Assembly (NCBI GenBank): GCA_016842085.1
Contig: JAEVEX010000029.1
Coordinates: forward strand, 1-40,119
Direction of reading: 5' to 3'
Source of the DNA: Candidatus Thermoflexus tengchongensis
Lineage (GTDB): Bacteria; Chloroflexota; Anaerolineae; Thermoflexales; Thermoflexaceae
DNA length: 40,119 nucleotides
Below the pieces are notes generated by a model. It was given only the letters and a program-made list of their open reading frames with translations, had not been told where the DNA came from and made no database searches. Below are positions 16,395-25,400 of this stretch, piece after piece (position 1 is the first letter of the stretch; every line of letters starts with the position of its first letter). The position numbers were made by a program, and so were the translations under genes.

Positions 16395-18374
16395 ATGGGC
16401 TCCTACACCCGACGGCAGTTTCTGAAGATGAGCGGCGCGGCGGGGCTCACGGTGGCGATGGCAGGGGCCTTCGGGGGCTACCGTCTGTGGGAGGACACGG
16501 ATGGGAGGCCACTACCCGTCCGTTCCCCCTTTGTTGAGCCCCCCGATCGCCGCTGGCCCCTCCCGGGCGGAGAGGCACCGATCCTCCTGATCCTGAACGA
16601 TCGGGCCTCGCCCCCCGGCGGAGCTTTCCTCGCGGAGATCCTGCGAACGGAGGGCCTCAACGCCTTCCGGGCGGCCTCCCGGGCTGCCCTGCGCCCGGAG
16701 ATCCTGGAGCGCTTCCCCATGGTGGTGCTCAGCACCGGGGGGCTGGATACCGCAGAAGGAGAAGCCCTGCGCCGCTACGTCGCTCAGGGCGGTTGTGTGA
16801 TCGCCATGCGGCCGCCCCGGGCTCTGGCGGACCTCTTCGGGCTGGAGCCCGCTGCGGGCGAGACCGCCGAGGGGTATGTGCGGATCCGGGAGGATCATCC
16901 GCTGGGCCGGGGCTTTCCTCAGGAAGCCCTGCAGTTCCATGGCGTGGCCGATCATTACCGGCTGGCCGGGGCGGAGGCCATCGCCTTCCTGGCCGGGAAG
17001 GCCGGGGATCTCCCCTTCCCGGCCGTGACGCTGCACCGGTTCGGCAGAGGGAGGGCCGGGCTGTGGGCGTTCGATCTCGCGGGGAGCATCGCCCGGACCC
17101 GCCAGGGCAACCCGGAGATGAGCCATCAGGAACGGGACGGGCTCCACGGACTGCGCGCCCACGAGCTCTTTGACGGCTGGGTGGATCTGGATCGCATCGG
17201 AATCCCCCAGGCGGATGGGCTGATGCGGCTGCTGAGCCGACTGATCACCGGGATGCTCCTGGATCGACTCCCCCTTCCTCGCCTCTGGTATTTCCCCAAT
17301 GGGGCGCCGGCGATCCTGGTGGCGACGGGAGACGCCCACAACACTCCTCCCCTGGCCGTGGGAGAAGTCTTCCGCCGGGTGGAGGAGCGAGGGGGAACGT
17401 TCAGCGTGTATTATGCGCCTCTGCCGCGGAATCACCTTCAACGGGCCTGGCATCGCCTGCTGGACTGGATCGATCGGCCGGCGGGGCATGTCATCCTCCC
17501 CGAGCACGTGCAGCGCTGGCGGGCGCGGGGCCATGAGTTCGGAATCCATCCCTACGTTGAGGAGGGCCTGGAAGCCGGATGGCAGCGCTACTGGGAGGTG
17601 TTCACCGGGATGGGCTACGGCCCGGTTTCCCCTACCGTGCGCACCCACCGGGTCCTCTGGAGCGGATGGGTGGAGACGGCGCGGGTCCAGGCGACGTATG
17701 GGATCCGGATGAACCTGGATTTCTATCACGTCGGCCCGATGTTCCGGAAGGCGGATGGGGAATGGGTCTTCGGTTATTTCACCGGCAGCGGGCTTCCCAT
17801 GCGTTTCGTCGACGAGGAAGGTCGCGTCCTGGACATCTACCAGCAGCTGACGGCCCTGGTGGATGAACAGCTGATCGGATGGACATGGCCTCAGGCGCCC
17901 CGCTTCCCGCTTCCCATCGCGCTGGATATCTCCCGGAACCTGCTCCACAACGCTATGGAGCAGAATGAGGCCCTGGCGTTGCAAGCCCATGTGGATCCAT
18001 TCGCCATCGGTGGGGAGGCGGCGGAGACCCAGGCGCGCTGGCTGGAGGGGACCCTGGATGAGGCGGCCGGGCGGGGGATCCCCATCACGTCGGCACAACG
18101 CTGGTTGGAGTTCGTGGAAGCCCGGGAACGGACCGAACTGGAGGCGCTGCGCTGGGATCCCGAAAGCCGGACGCTTCACCTGCGGGTGGTGGCTCCATCC
18201 ATTCCCTTCCGCCTCACCCTGGCCCTCCCACTGGAGATCCCCGGTGGGCGGCTCGTTGAGGTGCGGGTGGACGGAGCCTCCGTGTCCCATTCCGAACGGA
18301 GCTGGCAGGGATTCCCCTATGCCTGGATCCATCTCCCGGGAGGTGTCTCACAGATCGCGGCCCTTTACAGATAA
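16395..18374 (+). CDS. Tat-exported amidotransferase-like/deacetylase-like protein, paralogue of the 10326 gene
   Basis: 659 residues with a twin-arginine signal: TRRQFLKMSGAAGLTVAMAGAFGG. Residues about 60-290 are an amidotransferase/ThuA-like domain (ILLILNDRASPPGGAFLAEIL, LRRYVAQGGCVIAMRPP, RAGLWAFDLAGSIARTRQGN). Residues about 295-590 are a deacetylase-like barrel (ILVATGDAHN, GHEFGIHPYVEEG, SPTVRTHRVLWSGW, GRGIPITSAQRWLEFV). Long matches to the 10326 protein ([23 protein letters not shown]) prove common ancestry. This copy lacks the Pro/Thr linker, DUF11 domains and the FMPVI-type tail, so it may stay soluble or be membrane-tethered. Tat use suggests folding or cofactor loading before export. 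The conserved DAH of both copies may bind a metal. Function is unknown. Confidence 0.82.
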   Translation: MGSYTRRQFLKMSGAAGLTVAMAGAFGGYRLWEDTDGRPLPVRSPFVEPPDRRWPLPGGEAPILLILNDRASPPGGAFLAEILRTEGLNAFRAASRAALRPEILERFPMVVLSTGGLDTAEGEALRRYVAQGGCVIAMRPPRALADLFGLEPAAGETAEGYVRIREDHPLGRGFPQEALQFHGVADHYRLAGAEAIAFLAGKAGDLPFPAVTLHRFGRGRAGLWAFDLAGSIARTRQGNPEMSHQERDGLHGLRAHELFDGWVDLDRIGIPQADGLMRLLSRLITGMLLDRLPLPRLWYFPNGAPAILVATGDAHNTPPLAVGEVFRRVEERGGTFSVYYAPLPRNHLQRAWHRLLDWIDRPAGHVILPEHVQRWRARGHEFGIHPYVEEGLEAGWQRYWEVFTGMGYGPVSPTVRTHRVLWSGWVETARVQATYGIRMNLDFYHVGPMFRKADGEWVFGYFTGSGLPMRFVDEEGRVLDIYQQLTALVDEQLIGWTWPQAPRFPLPIALDISRNLLHNAMEQNEALALQAHVDPFAIGGEAAETQARWLEGTLDEAAGRGIPITSAQRWLEFVEARERTELEALRWDPESRTLHLRVVAPSIPFRLTLALPLEIPGGRLVEVRVDGASVSHSERSWQGFPYAWIHLPGGVSQIAALYR

Positions 18375-18400
18375 TTGTAGCGGTTGTCCCGTGCGGATCA

Positions 18401-21400
18401 TTACCGCTCCGGTTCATGATCAAGGGCTGCCCCTGTGGATCGAAGGGCTGTATAAAACACAATCATAAACGCGAACGCCAGGTCCACCAGGAAGAACCCA
18501 TTATCCACCATCCCATGGGCCAGTGTGTCCGCCATCGCGCCTGCTGCGCCCCAGCGCCAGGGATCCATGGAAGCCCCCGGGCGGACGATTCCCCGCCAGA
18601 AGAGAACCTGCCAGGCCAGCCCGGCGATCAGCCCCAGCAGGCCAGTGCGGGCCCAGAAGTCCAGGAAGATGTTGTGGGGATGGGAGAGGTTCGGCTCCTG
18701 CCACGCGTCGGGCCGGATGTAGCGGCTGCGATACCAGTAAAGGAAATTATCCGGCCCAACCCCGAGGAGGGGATGTTCTCGCAGCAGATCTATGGTGCTG
18801 GCCCACAGGCGGATGCGGAAGAAGACCGTGCTGCCCGGGGTGGATGCGCGCCGGGCCACCGCTTCCCTCACGCGCGGCCCAAGAAGCCCTCCCAGCCCCA
18901 TCGCTGCGCCGAGGGCGAGGATCCCAAGCCCCCACCGGGCCCTTCGCGGCAGCCTTCCCCAGCGATCGCGTAACCACAACCCGCCCATCGCAATCAGCGC
19001 CGCTGGGATCCCCAGGAACGCGGCCCCTTCGGAACACGTCCCAACGCCTGCGATCCCCACGATCACGAGGCCCAGCCCGGCAAGAAGCCGCCCCCGCCGC
19101 GAACTTCCAGCCAGCGTCATGGCCAGCAGGAACGGGAAGATCCGACCCAGGTAGAGGGCCAGATTATTGGGCGAGCCGAAGGGCCCTCGCATGCAGCGGG
19201 CGCCGGCCTCCCCGGTGATCAACCCAACTCCGGTGATCCCCTGCATCAGCCCCACGCCCGCCGCTGCGATCCCACCCCCCAGAAAGGCATGCAGCACCGT
19301 TGCCCATTCCGCGCGTGACGGCCGCATGGCCCGGGCCATGGCGTAGAACAGGAGGGGCTCCAGGATCACCATGCGCCACTCCCGCCACGCCACCCGCTGG
19401 AACGATGCGAGGGATGTGCTGAGGGTTGCCGCCCCGAAAAAGACCAGCATCCAGCGATCCGCTGGCTCCCACGCCCAGGCATTCCTCCTTTCCTTCCCCC
19501 AGCGGATCCCCGAATGGAGCAGCCAGGCCGCGGCGGTGAGCAGGAGCATCAGCTCGTTCATCGGGAAGGCCTTCTGGAAGAAAGGCTTCGGATACAGATA
19601 GAAAGGGGCCCAGAAGGCGGTGAGGGCTAGGCCGAGGGAGGGCCGTCGGATCAGCACGGCCAGAAGCAGCAACGCGACCAGGGCCGTGAAGGCCACCCGG
19701 GGGGCCAGATAGAAGAGCCCGCTCAGGGCCAGGCCCAGGCCCAGCCATCCGACCTCCCCTCCGCGTCGGAGCCCCCATGGCTCCAGGGAGATCCACCACA
19801 TCCCGGCGTAGACCAGCGCGGAGAGTCCCCAGGCGCCCCACAACTCCAGCCGATGGACCATGGATCTCAGAAGCTCCCAGATGGGGAAAGCGGCGGACCG
19901 GCGGGCCTGGAAGACTCCGGTGATCAGAAGCCATCCCCCGATCCCAATCCCGAGCAGGCCCAGGCCCAGCGCGAGGCGATACCGGGAGAGATCCGGCTGC
20001 ACGCCGGCAACGCTCCAGCCCACCAGCGCCCATTGCCCCCATCCTCGCTCCGCTTCGATCTGCACGGTGTGAGGCCCATAGGCCAGGCCATCCGCTACCG
20101 GGATGGTGAGGACTTCCGGTGTGGCGTAATCTGGGGAGGTCAGGATCAGGTAGGCGCCGCGGGCATCCCGGGGAAGCCGGTTCGCCGGCTGTCCATCCAC
20201 CCATACGTAGAGATGGGCGCGATACCCACCCCGTCGGACTCGCAGGGCGAGCCCGGTGCCCTCGAAGACGAAGCGCAGGCGATCCCCCTCCTCTCGCCCG
20301 ATATCCGCGCCCAGCGCCGAGAACCGCCATGCGCCCTCGTAGACCGCTCCCGGCGGCGGACTGTAGGCGAGCGCTCCGGTTCCTCCCTGAGGGATCGCCG
20401 CCGGATAGTAACCGGGGGTGAAGGGCGCATGGGAGGCTGCCGCGCGAAGCGCCTCGGCGACCGGGCGTAACCGTCCGGAGGGATCCACCACTGCAAAGCC
20501 CCATCGCGGATCATCGGGTGGAGCATCCGGCCGCCAGCTCTCCAGAAACAGGGTTCCCATCCAGGGCCATTCCCGACGGACCCGCTCGATGGCCTCCCGA
20601 ATGTAACGGGCCTGGGTCGCCTCATCCACCTGCCCCCAGATCGAGGGGCGGCCGCTCCAGCCCGGCGGCAGGGCATTCCACCCCCAGTGGCTGGCCCAGA
20701 TGGGCTTCTCCCCATCCCCATAGCGGACCATCACCTCGCGCAGCAGGATCGCCCGCGAGAAGTTCAACACATCCGGATCCACCCGCCGATCGTCCGGTCC
20801 GGTATCGAACCCATACGGTTTGGCGGCGACGATGTCGAAAGCATCCCGGGCCCCCAGCTGGTAAAGCCGCTCCAGGAACAGCCAGTCGGCCAGGTTCCAC
20901 GGACCCTGCTCCACCGTGGGGGCCAGGCCGGCCAGCACGATCACCGCGTCCGGGTCCGCTGCACGGATCGCGGCCGCAGCCTGTTGCAGCAGGGCCGCGT
21001 AAGCCTGGGGATCCGGGAGCCCACCACCCCATCCGATGGTGAGGTTCGGCTCATCCCAGATCTGGTAAAAGCGCACCCATCGCCCGTAGCGCGCCGCGAA
21101 AGCGCCGGCGAACCGGGCGAAGTCCGCGGGATCCAGGGGCGGAGCCATCGGTCCGTTTCGCCGGGCCGCCCATGCCGGGCTGTCCCCCAGCACGGCCACG
21201 AGCTCCAGGCCGGCCGCCTGGACCCCGGCCATCACCGAATCCGCTTCGGACCAGTCCCAGCGGTCCTTCTCCGGCTGGATCGCCCGCCAGGGGAAGAAAA
21301 CGCGGATCCGGGAGATGCCCAGGGCGCGGATCTGCTCCAGATCCCGGTGCTGCTCTTCGGGCCTTTGTCCGAACAGATAGACGTTCAAACCCACGCGCGG

Positions 21401-21616
21401 CTCGCCGGACCACGGGATCGGCGGGGGGAAACCGGCAATAGTCCCCTGCCAGCGGGCACGCAGAAGCTGCCCCGTCAGCCCCAGCCCGAGCAGCCCGAGG
21501 CCGATCAGCAGCAAACCCAACCCGATCTGAAGCGAACTGCGCCGTCGATCGATGAAAGATGCCATGGGATCTTTCTCAACGAGGAAAGGCTTCCGGGGTC
21601 CCGGGGGCATCTTCAA
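18401..21616 (-). CDS. Glycoside-hydrolase-like domain fused to O-antigen-ligase-like membrane protein
   Basis: 1,071 residues. One membrane segment (about 30-50) is followed by a TIM-barrel like GH39/GH5-type hydrolases at about 70-395 (GISRIRVFFPWRAIQPEKDRWDW, FYQIWDEPNLTIGWGG with the acid/base-like E189). A beta-sandwich follows at about 415-540 (LRFVFEGTGLALRVRRGG). The second half has about twelve hydrophobic segments and the Wzy/WaaL signature GVGPDNFLYWYRSRY then SHPHNIFLDFWARTGLLG. The site where a nucleophile Glu is expected reads PIWASHWGWN, so the usual T-E is replaced by S309-H310. The hydrolase part may thus bind glycan rather than cut it. The start could be 21616 or ATG 21565; neither has a strong ribosome site. 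It converges with the 16395 gene after a 26-base gap. Confidence 0.8.
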   Translation of the reverse strand: MKMPPGPRKPFLVEKDPMASFIDRRRSSLQIGLGLLLIGLGLLGLGLTGQLLRARWQGTIAGFPPPIPWSGEPRVGLNVYLFGQRPEEQHRDLEQIRALGISRIRVFFPWRAIQPEKDRWDWSEADSVMAGVQAAGLELVAVLGDSPAWAARRNGPMAPPLDPADFARFAGAFAARYGRWVRFYQIWDEPNLTIGWGGGLPDPQAYAALLQQAAAAIRAADPDAVIVLAGLAPTVEQGPWNLADWLFLERLYQLGARDAFDIVAAKPYGFDTGPDDRRVDPDVLNFSRAILLREVMVRYGDGEKPIWASHWGWNALPPGWSGRPSIWGQVDEATQARYIREAIERVRREWPWMGTLFLESWRPDAPPDDPRWGFAVVDPSGRLRPVAEALRAAASHAPFTPGYYPAAIPQGGTGALAYSPPPGAVYEGAWRFSALGADIGREEGDRLRFVFEGTGLALRVRRGGYRAHLYVWVDGQPANRLPRDARGAYLILTSPDYATPEVLTIPVADGLAYGPHTVQIEAERGWGQWALVGWSVAGVQPDLSRYRLALGLGLLGIGIGGWLLITGVFQARRSAAFPIWELLRSMVHRLELWGAWGLSALVYAGMWWISLEPWGLRRGGEVGWLGLGLALSGLFYLAPRVAFTALVALLLLAVLIRRPSLGLALTAFWAPFYLYPKPFFQKAFPMNELMLLLTAAAWLLHSGIRWGKERRNAWAWEPADRWMLVFFGAATLSTSLASFQRVAWREWRMVILEPLLFYAMARAMRPSRAEWATVLHAFLGGGIAAAGVGLMQGITGVGLITGEAGARCMRGPFGSPNNLALYLGRIFPFLLAMTLAGSSRRGRLLAGLGLVIVGIAGVGTCSEGAAFLGIPAALIAMGGLWLRDRWGRLPRRARWGLGILALGAAMGLGGLLGPRVREAVARRASTPGSTVFFRIRLWASTIDLLREHPLLGVGPDNFLYWYRSRYIRPDAWQEPNLSHPHNIFLDFWARTGLLGLIAGLAWQVLFWRGIVRPGASMDPWRWGAAGAMADTLAHGMVDNGFFLVDLAFAFMIVFYTALRSTGAALDHEPER

Positions 21617-21715
21617 ATCCCCGCGACCTTTGAAAGCTCAGGGCTTTGAGAGCCTTTGAGGCCAGGCCGGCCTTAAAGACTCGTGAGGAAAGGATCCGTG
21701 TCCTCTGCCGAATGC

Positions 21716-22645
21716 TTATGCCCGGAGGAGATTCCGCACCACGAACCAGACGTTGGCCGGGCGTTCTCCAAGGCGCCGCATAAAGTATGGATACCACTCT
21801 GTCCCGTAGGGCACATATACCCGGACCGTATACCCCTGGCGGGCCAGGGAGACCTGGAGATCGCGGCGGATCCCATAGAGCATCTGGAACTCGAAAGCAT
21901 CGCGGGGGACTTCCCACTCCGCGATCCGGCGCAGCGCGTGCTGGATGATCCGCTCATCGTGCGTGGCGATCGCCACATAGGCGCCTCGTGCCCGCGCCTC
22001 CGCGGAGAGCAACCGCTCCATCAGCTGCACATAGCTGGCGTCCACATCTCGCTTTCGGGGATAGGCGATGTGAGGCGGCTCCTGGTAGGCTCCCTTACAT
22101 AAGCGGATCCGGGCGATCCCCTCTTCGATCAGGCGCTCCACGTCCTCCCGGCTTCGATACAGGTAAGCCTGGATCGCCACCCGGGTGTTGGGATACCGCG
22201 GGGCGAGTCGCCGATACAGCCTCAGGGTTCGCTCCGTGTAAGCGCTGCTCTCCATATCGATCTCCACCACCGTCCCCACCTGGGCCGCCCGCTCGATCAC
22301 CCGCTGCAGATTCCCCTCGCAGAACTCCTCCCCGATATCCAGGCCCAGGTGGGTCAGCTTCACCGCCAGATGCGGCCGCAGCCCCAACGCGGCCAGGCGA
22401 TCCAGCGCGAGCAGGTAATCCTCGGTGGCCCGCACCGCGTCGGCGGGGGATTCCACATTCTCCCCCAGATGATCCAGGATCCCCCGGATCCCCAGAGCCT
22501 CCAGCTCACGGATGGCCCGCAGGCCATCCTCCAGCGTCTCGCCGGCCACAAAGCGTGAAGCGGCCTGCCAGACGAATCCCCAGCGCATCACCCGTTCCTT
22601 CATCGTCCGGTTCCGGGAGAGCGAGACAAAGAGGGCACGCCACAT
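21716..22645 (-). CDS. Proline dehydrogenase
   Basis: 309 residues, a monofunctional FAD-dependent proline dehydrogenase, which oxidises proline to pyrroline-5-carboxylate. Signature parts: VKLTHLGLDIGEEF, VEIDMESSAYTERTL, VAIQAYLYRS, RLCKGAYQEPPHIAYPRKRDVDASY, VAIATHDERII and FEFQMLYGIRRDLQ. The length fits the compact thermophile type. I chose ATG 22645 (AGGGGG upstream). The frame is open to 22813 but that part lies over the PBP2 gene and is Arg-rich, non-conserved sequence. It begins 43 bases after mrdA and is the same strand, so it may be co-transcribed. No P5C dehydrogenase is visible here. Confidence 0.9.
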   Translation of the reverse strand: MWRALFVSLSRNRTMKERVMRWGFVWQAASRFVAGETLEDGLRAIRELEALGIRGILDHLGENVESPADAVRATEDYLLALDRLAALGLRPHLAVKLTHLGLDIGEEFCEGNLQRVIERAAQVGTVVEIDMESSAYTERTLRLYRRLAPRYPNTRVAIQAYLYRSREDVERLIEEGIARIRLCKGAYQEPPHIAYPRKRDVDASYVQLMERLLSAEARARGAYVAIATHDERIIQHALRRIAEWEVPRDAFEFQMLYGIRRDLQVSLARQGYTVRVYVPYGTEWYPYFMRRLGERPANVWFVVRNLLRA

Positions 22646-22688
22646 GGGATCCCCCTGATGCCGAGGATGAGGTCCTGGCCATCGCCGC

Positions 22689-24698
22689 TCACCGCCGGAA
22701 ATAGGCCTCCAGAACCTCCCGGGCCACCGGCGCGGCGTTCTGAGAGCCCTCCCCCCCATTCCAGATGAAAACGAGGATGGCGATCTCCGGCGCCTCCGCG
22801 GGCGCGAAGGCAACGAACCAGGCGTGACTGGGCAGCCGTCGTCCGGCGCACAGCCCCATGCGGAGGGCTAAATCATCGCAGAACTCCGCCGTCCCGGTCT
22901 TGCCGGCGATCCGGATCCCCGGGATCTGGGCCCGAACCGCGGTTCCCCGTTCCACGGCGGCCACCATCCCCTCACGAACCACGGCCAGGTGCTCTGGGGC
23001 AATGGGGAGCCGCCCGATGACCTCCGGCTGGAAGGCCTTCATGAGGGTGCCGTCCGGACCGGCGATCTCGTGGACCAGGGTGGGCCGATAAAGGGTTCCC
23101 CCGTTCGCAATCGCGCTGACGGCGTTGAGGAGCTGCAAGGGCGTCACCAGCAGATACCCCTGCCCGATCCCCAGGTTATACGTATCGCCGGTGGACCATG
23201 TCTCCCCGAAGGTTTTCCGCTTCCACTCCGGATCCGGCACCTGTCCCGCCGCCTCCCCGGGCAGCTCGATCCCGGTCGGGTGCCCCAGGCCGAAGGCATG
23301 CATGTAGCGCACCAGGCGCTCGATCCCCAGCCCCTCGAACACCGGCTCCCCCGGCACATCGTAGCCTCCGGCGACCTTATAGAAGAACACATTGCAGGAG
23401 TTCGCCAGGGCATCCACCACATCCTGCCAGCCATGGCCAGAGCGCAACCAGCAGAAGAAGTGCTGAGCGAGCCCTGGATCGTTGGGAAAGTAACGGTTGG
23501 GGATCACGATCTCTCCCGGGTCGAACAGCCGGGTCCGAGGCGTGATGACCCCTTCCTGGAGCGCAGCGGCCGCCACGATGGGCTTGAAGGAGGAGCCCGG
23601 CGCGAACTGAGAGGCGATCGCGTGGTTGAGCAGCGGCGCAAAGGGATCCTCCACCAGACGGCTGTAGGCCTGAGGGAGATCGGGGCTGACGAACAGGTTG
23701 TTATCGTAATCCGGGAGGCTGACCATGGCCAGGATCTCCCCGGTGCTCGGCCGCATGGCGAGGACCACCCCCCGCCGCGTGATCTCCCGTCCGGCGATGC
23801 GGTTCAGCTCTTCCAGTTTGGCCTGCAGGGCCGCCCGCGCGGCGGCCTGCAGGTCCAGATCCAGGGTGAGCGTGATCCGCGCGCCGGCCTGAGGAGGGAT
23901 CTCCGCCAGCACCCGCACGGGCCGTCCCAGGGCGTCCTCCTCCACGTAACGGGCCCCCTTCGTCCCCCGCAGCCACGATTCCAGGGCATACTCCAGGCCG
24001 CTCAGACCCACCCGATCCACGGCCGGATCATAGCCCTGGGCCTGGTAACGAGCGGCCTGCTCCGCCGGGATGCGCCCCACGAAGCCCACCACATGGGCGG
24101 TCAGCGGGCCGGTAGGATAACGCCGTTGCATGGTAAGCTCCACGCGGACGCCGGGGAGACGGCTGCTCTCTTCCATCAGGCGGAAAGCGACCTCCCGATC
24201 TACCGGCTCCTTCAAGACCAGCGGCCGGAAGGGGGCCTCCCGGGCGGCGGCCTCGATCCGGTCCCGGATCCCCGGGCCGCCCTGCCCTTGAGCCGAGGCC
24301 CCGCCGCTTTCCACGGGTATGCCCAGCCATTGGCTGAGCTGATGGAAGATCGCCTCCCGCCGGGCCGGATCCTCCGGCAGATCGCCCGGGATCACCAGGA
24401 CCCGGAACGCCGGGTCGTTCTGAACCAGCGGGCGCCCCTGGCGGTCCAGGAGGAGCCCCCGGGGGGCCTCCAGAGGGATCACCCGCAGACGGTTCCGTTC
24501 CCCCAGGGCCTGATATCCAGGTCCCTCCAGGATCTGAAGCCGGTAAAGGCGATAACCCAGCCCCGTGAACGCGAGGGCGATGAATAGTGCCCAGAGGATG
24601 AGGCGAAGATAAGGGGAAGGACGAGGCGGTGGAGGGGGGCGGAACACCGCCACGCTGTCCAGGGCTTCCGGCTCACGAGGTGGATAAGGTTCCGACAT
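22689..24698 (-). CDS. mrdA: Penicillin-binding protein 2 (elongasome transpeptidase)
   Basis: 669 residues, class B PBP. A Pro-rich cytoplasmic N-terminus precedes one membrane anchor (LILWALFIALAFTGLGY, about 33-50). A PBP dimer region follows (LEAPRGLLLDRQGRPLVQND), then the transpeptidase domain with APGSSFKPIV (S369-x-x-K372), ANSCNVFFYK (SxN motif) and IAGKTGTAEF (KTG motif). These are all intact catalytic motifs, and SWLRGTKGARYVEEDALGR is typical of PBP2. It cross-links peptidoglycan in the rod-shape complex. It is the fourth gene in order mreB-mreC-mreD-mrdA, the classical arrangement. Start ATG 24698 has GCAGGAA upstream. The 121-base gap before it holds no clear promoter. Confidence 0.93.
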   Translation of the reverse strand: MSEPYPPREPEALDSVAVFRPPPPPRPSPYLRLILWALFIALAFTGLGYRLYRLQILEGPGYQALGERNRLRVIPLEAPRGLLLDRQGRPLVQNDPAFRVLVIPGDLPEDPARREAIFHQLSQWLGIPVESGGASAQGQGGPGIRDRIEAAAREAPFRPLVLKEPVDREVAFRLMEESSRLPGVRVELTMQRRYPTGPLTAHVVGFVGRIPAEQAARYQAQGYDPAVDRVGLSGLEYALESWLRGTKGARYVEEDALGRPVRVLAEIPPQAGARITLTLDLDLQAAARAALQAKLEELNRIAGREITRRGVVLAMRPSTGEILAMVSLPDYDNNLFVSPDLPQAYSRLVEDPFAPLLNHAIASQFAPGSSFKPIVAAAALQEGVITPRTRLFDPGEIVIPNRYFPNDPGLAQHFFCWLRSGHGWQDVVDALANSCNVFFYKVAGGYDVPGEPVFEGLGIERLVRYMHAFGLGHPTGIELPGEAAGQVPDPEWKRKTFGETWSTGDTYNLGIGQGYLLVTPLQLLNAVSAIANGGTLYRPTLVHEIAGPDGTLMKAFQPEVIGRLPIAPEHLAVVREGMVAAVERGTAVRAQIPGIRIAGKTGTAEFCDDLALRMGLCAGRRLPSHAWFVAFAPAEAPEIAILVFIWNGGEGSQNAAPVAREVLEAYFRR

Positions 24699-24819
24699 CG
24701 CGGGTTCCTGCTTGCTCTTCAGGGTTGCGGAAGATCCTCTTCTCGCGCCATGACGCGGCGCGGAAAACCCGAAAGGAGGGAGGCGGGCTCCCCGGGCGTC
24801 CCCGCTCCTCCTTCGGCGT

Positions 24820-25329
24820 TCATCCGCGCAATGCAGGCCGTTCCGGGCGCGGGCGGAGCGCCCGGAGCAGCGGGTAAAGCAGCAGCATCCCCATCGTATT
24901 CCAGAGCGCCTCCGGCAGCATGATCTGCTGGAACACGGTATTCCAGTCCACCAGATATTGTAAAGCCATCAGGAGGAATCCCCGAACCCCCTCCATCAGG
25001 AGAGTGCCCACAGCGGCCACCAGCGCCGGCATGATCAATCGCCCCCGGAAAACCGGTCGGCTGAGCCCATGGGCGAGCGGAACGACCGCCATCAGCGCCA
25101 GCGCGCTGAGGCCGATCGGCCCGCCGGAGAAGAGATCCAGCAGCACCCCCCCGGCCAGTGCCCACCCCAATCCTTCCTCCGGAGGGGCGAGAAAGGCCGC
25201 CGTGGCGACCGCCAGGAACACCAGATTCGGCCGCCCCGGATCCGGGATCCCCATTGGGATCCAGGTGGCCTGAAGCATGGCGGCCAGCCCCAGAACACCG
25301 AGCGCTCGCACCCACGGCTTTCGCAGCAT
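24820..25329 (-). CDS. mreD: Rod-shape-determining membrane protein MreD
   Basis: 169 residues with about five hydrophobic segments, the MreD size and pattern: VRALGVLGLAAMLQATW, NLVFLAVATAAFLAPPEEGLGWALAGGVLLDLFSGGPIGLSAL, LIMPALVAAVGTLLMEG and a final WNTMGMLLLYPLLRAL. The phrase GLxWALxxGxLLDLFSGxPxG is the family hallmark. MreD is the integral membrane partner of MreC and PBP2. ATG 25329 has AAGGGATC upstream. A perfect palindrome lies in the gap before it. Confidence 0.9.
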   Translation of the reverse strand: MLRKPWVRALGVLGLAAMLQATWIPMGIPDPGRPNLVFLAVATAAFLAPPEEGLGWALAGGVLLDLFSGGPIGLSALALMAVVPLAHGLSRPVFRGRLIMPALVAAVGTLLMEGVRGFLLMALQYLVDWNTVFQQIMLPEALWNTMGMLLLYPLLRALRPRPERPALRG

Positions 25330-25359
25330 GATCCCTTCGACCCAAAGTGTCCTGGCTTT

Positions 25360-25389
25360 CGTAGGGCAACTGCTTGCAGTTGCCCTACG
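25360..25389. repeat. Perfect 30-base palindrome between mreC and mreD
   Basis: CGTAGGGCAACTGC-TT-GCAGTTGCCCTACG: two 14-base arms and a 2-base loop, with no mismatch. It lies in the 71-base gap between mreC stop and mreD start. It would fold in the mreBCD mRNA. No U-run follows in the direction of transcription, so it is not an intrinsic terminator. It may be a copy of a dispersed intergenic palindrome, or an mRNA processing or stability site. Confidence 0.85.
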
Positions 25390-25400
25390 CGGCTGCAGGA

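Noticed and set aside
22646-22813. N-terminal extension of proline dehydrogenase
   Set aside because: It lies over the conserved end of PBP2 and is Arg/Pro-rich; ATG 22645 with a ribosome site fits the family.
22989-24587. A 532-codon plus-strand frame opposite mrdA
   Set aside because: Antisense to PBP2, which has all catalytic motifs. The frame has no recognisable fold.
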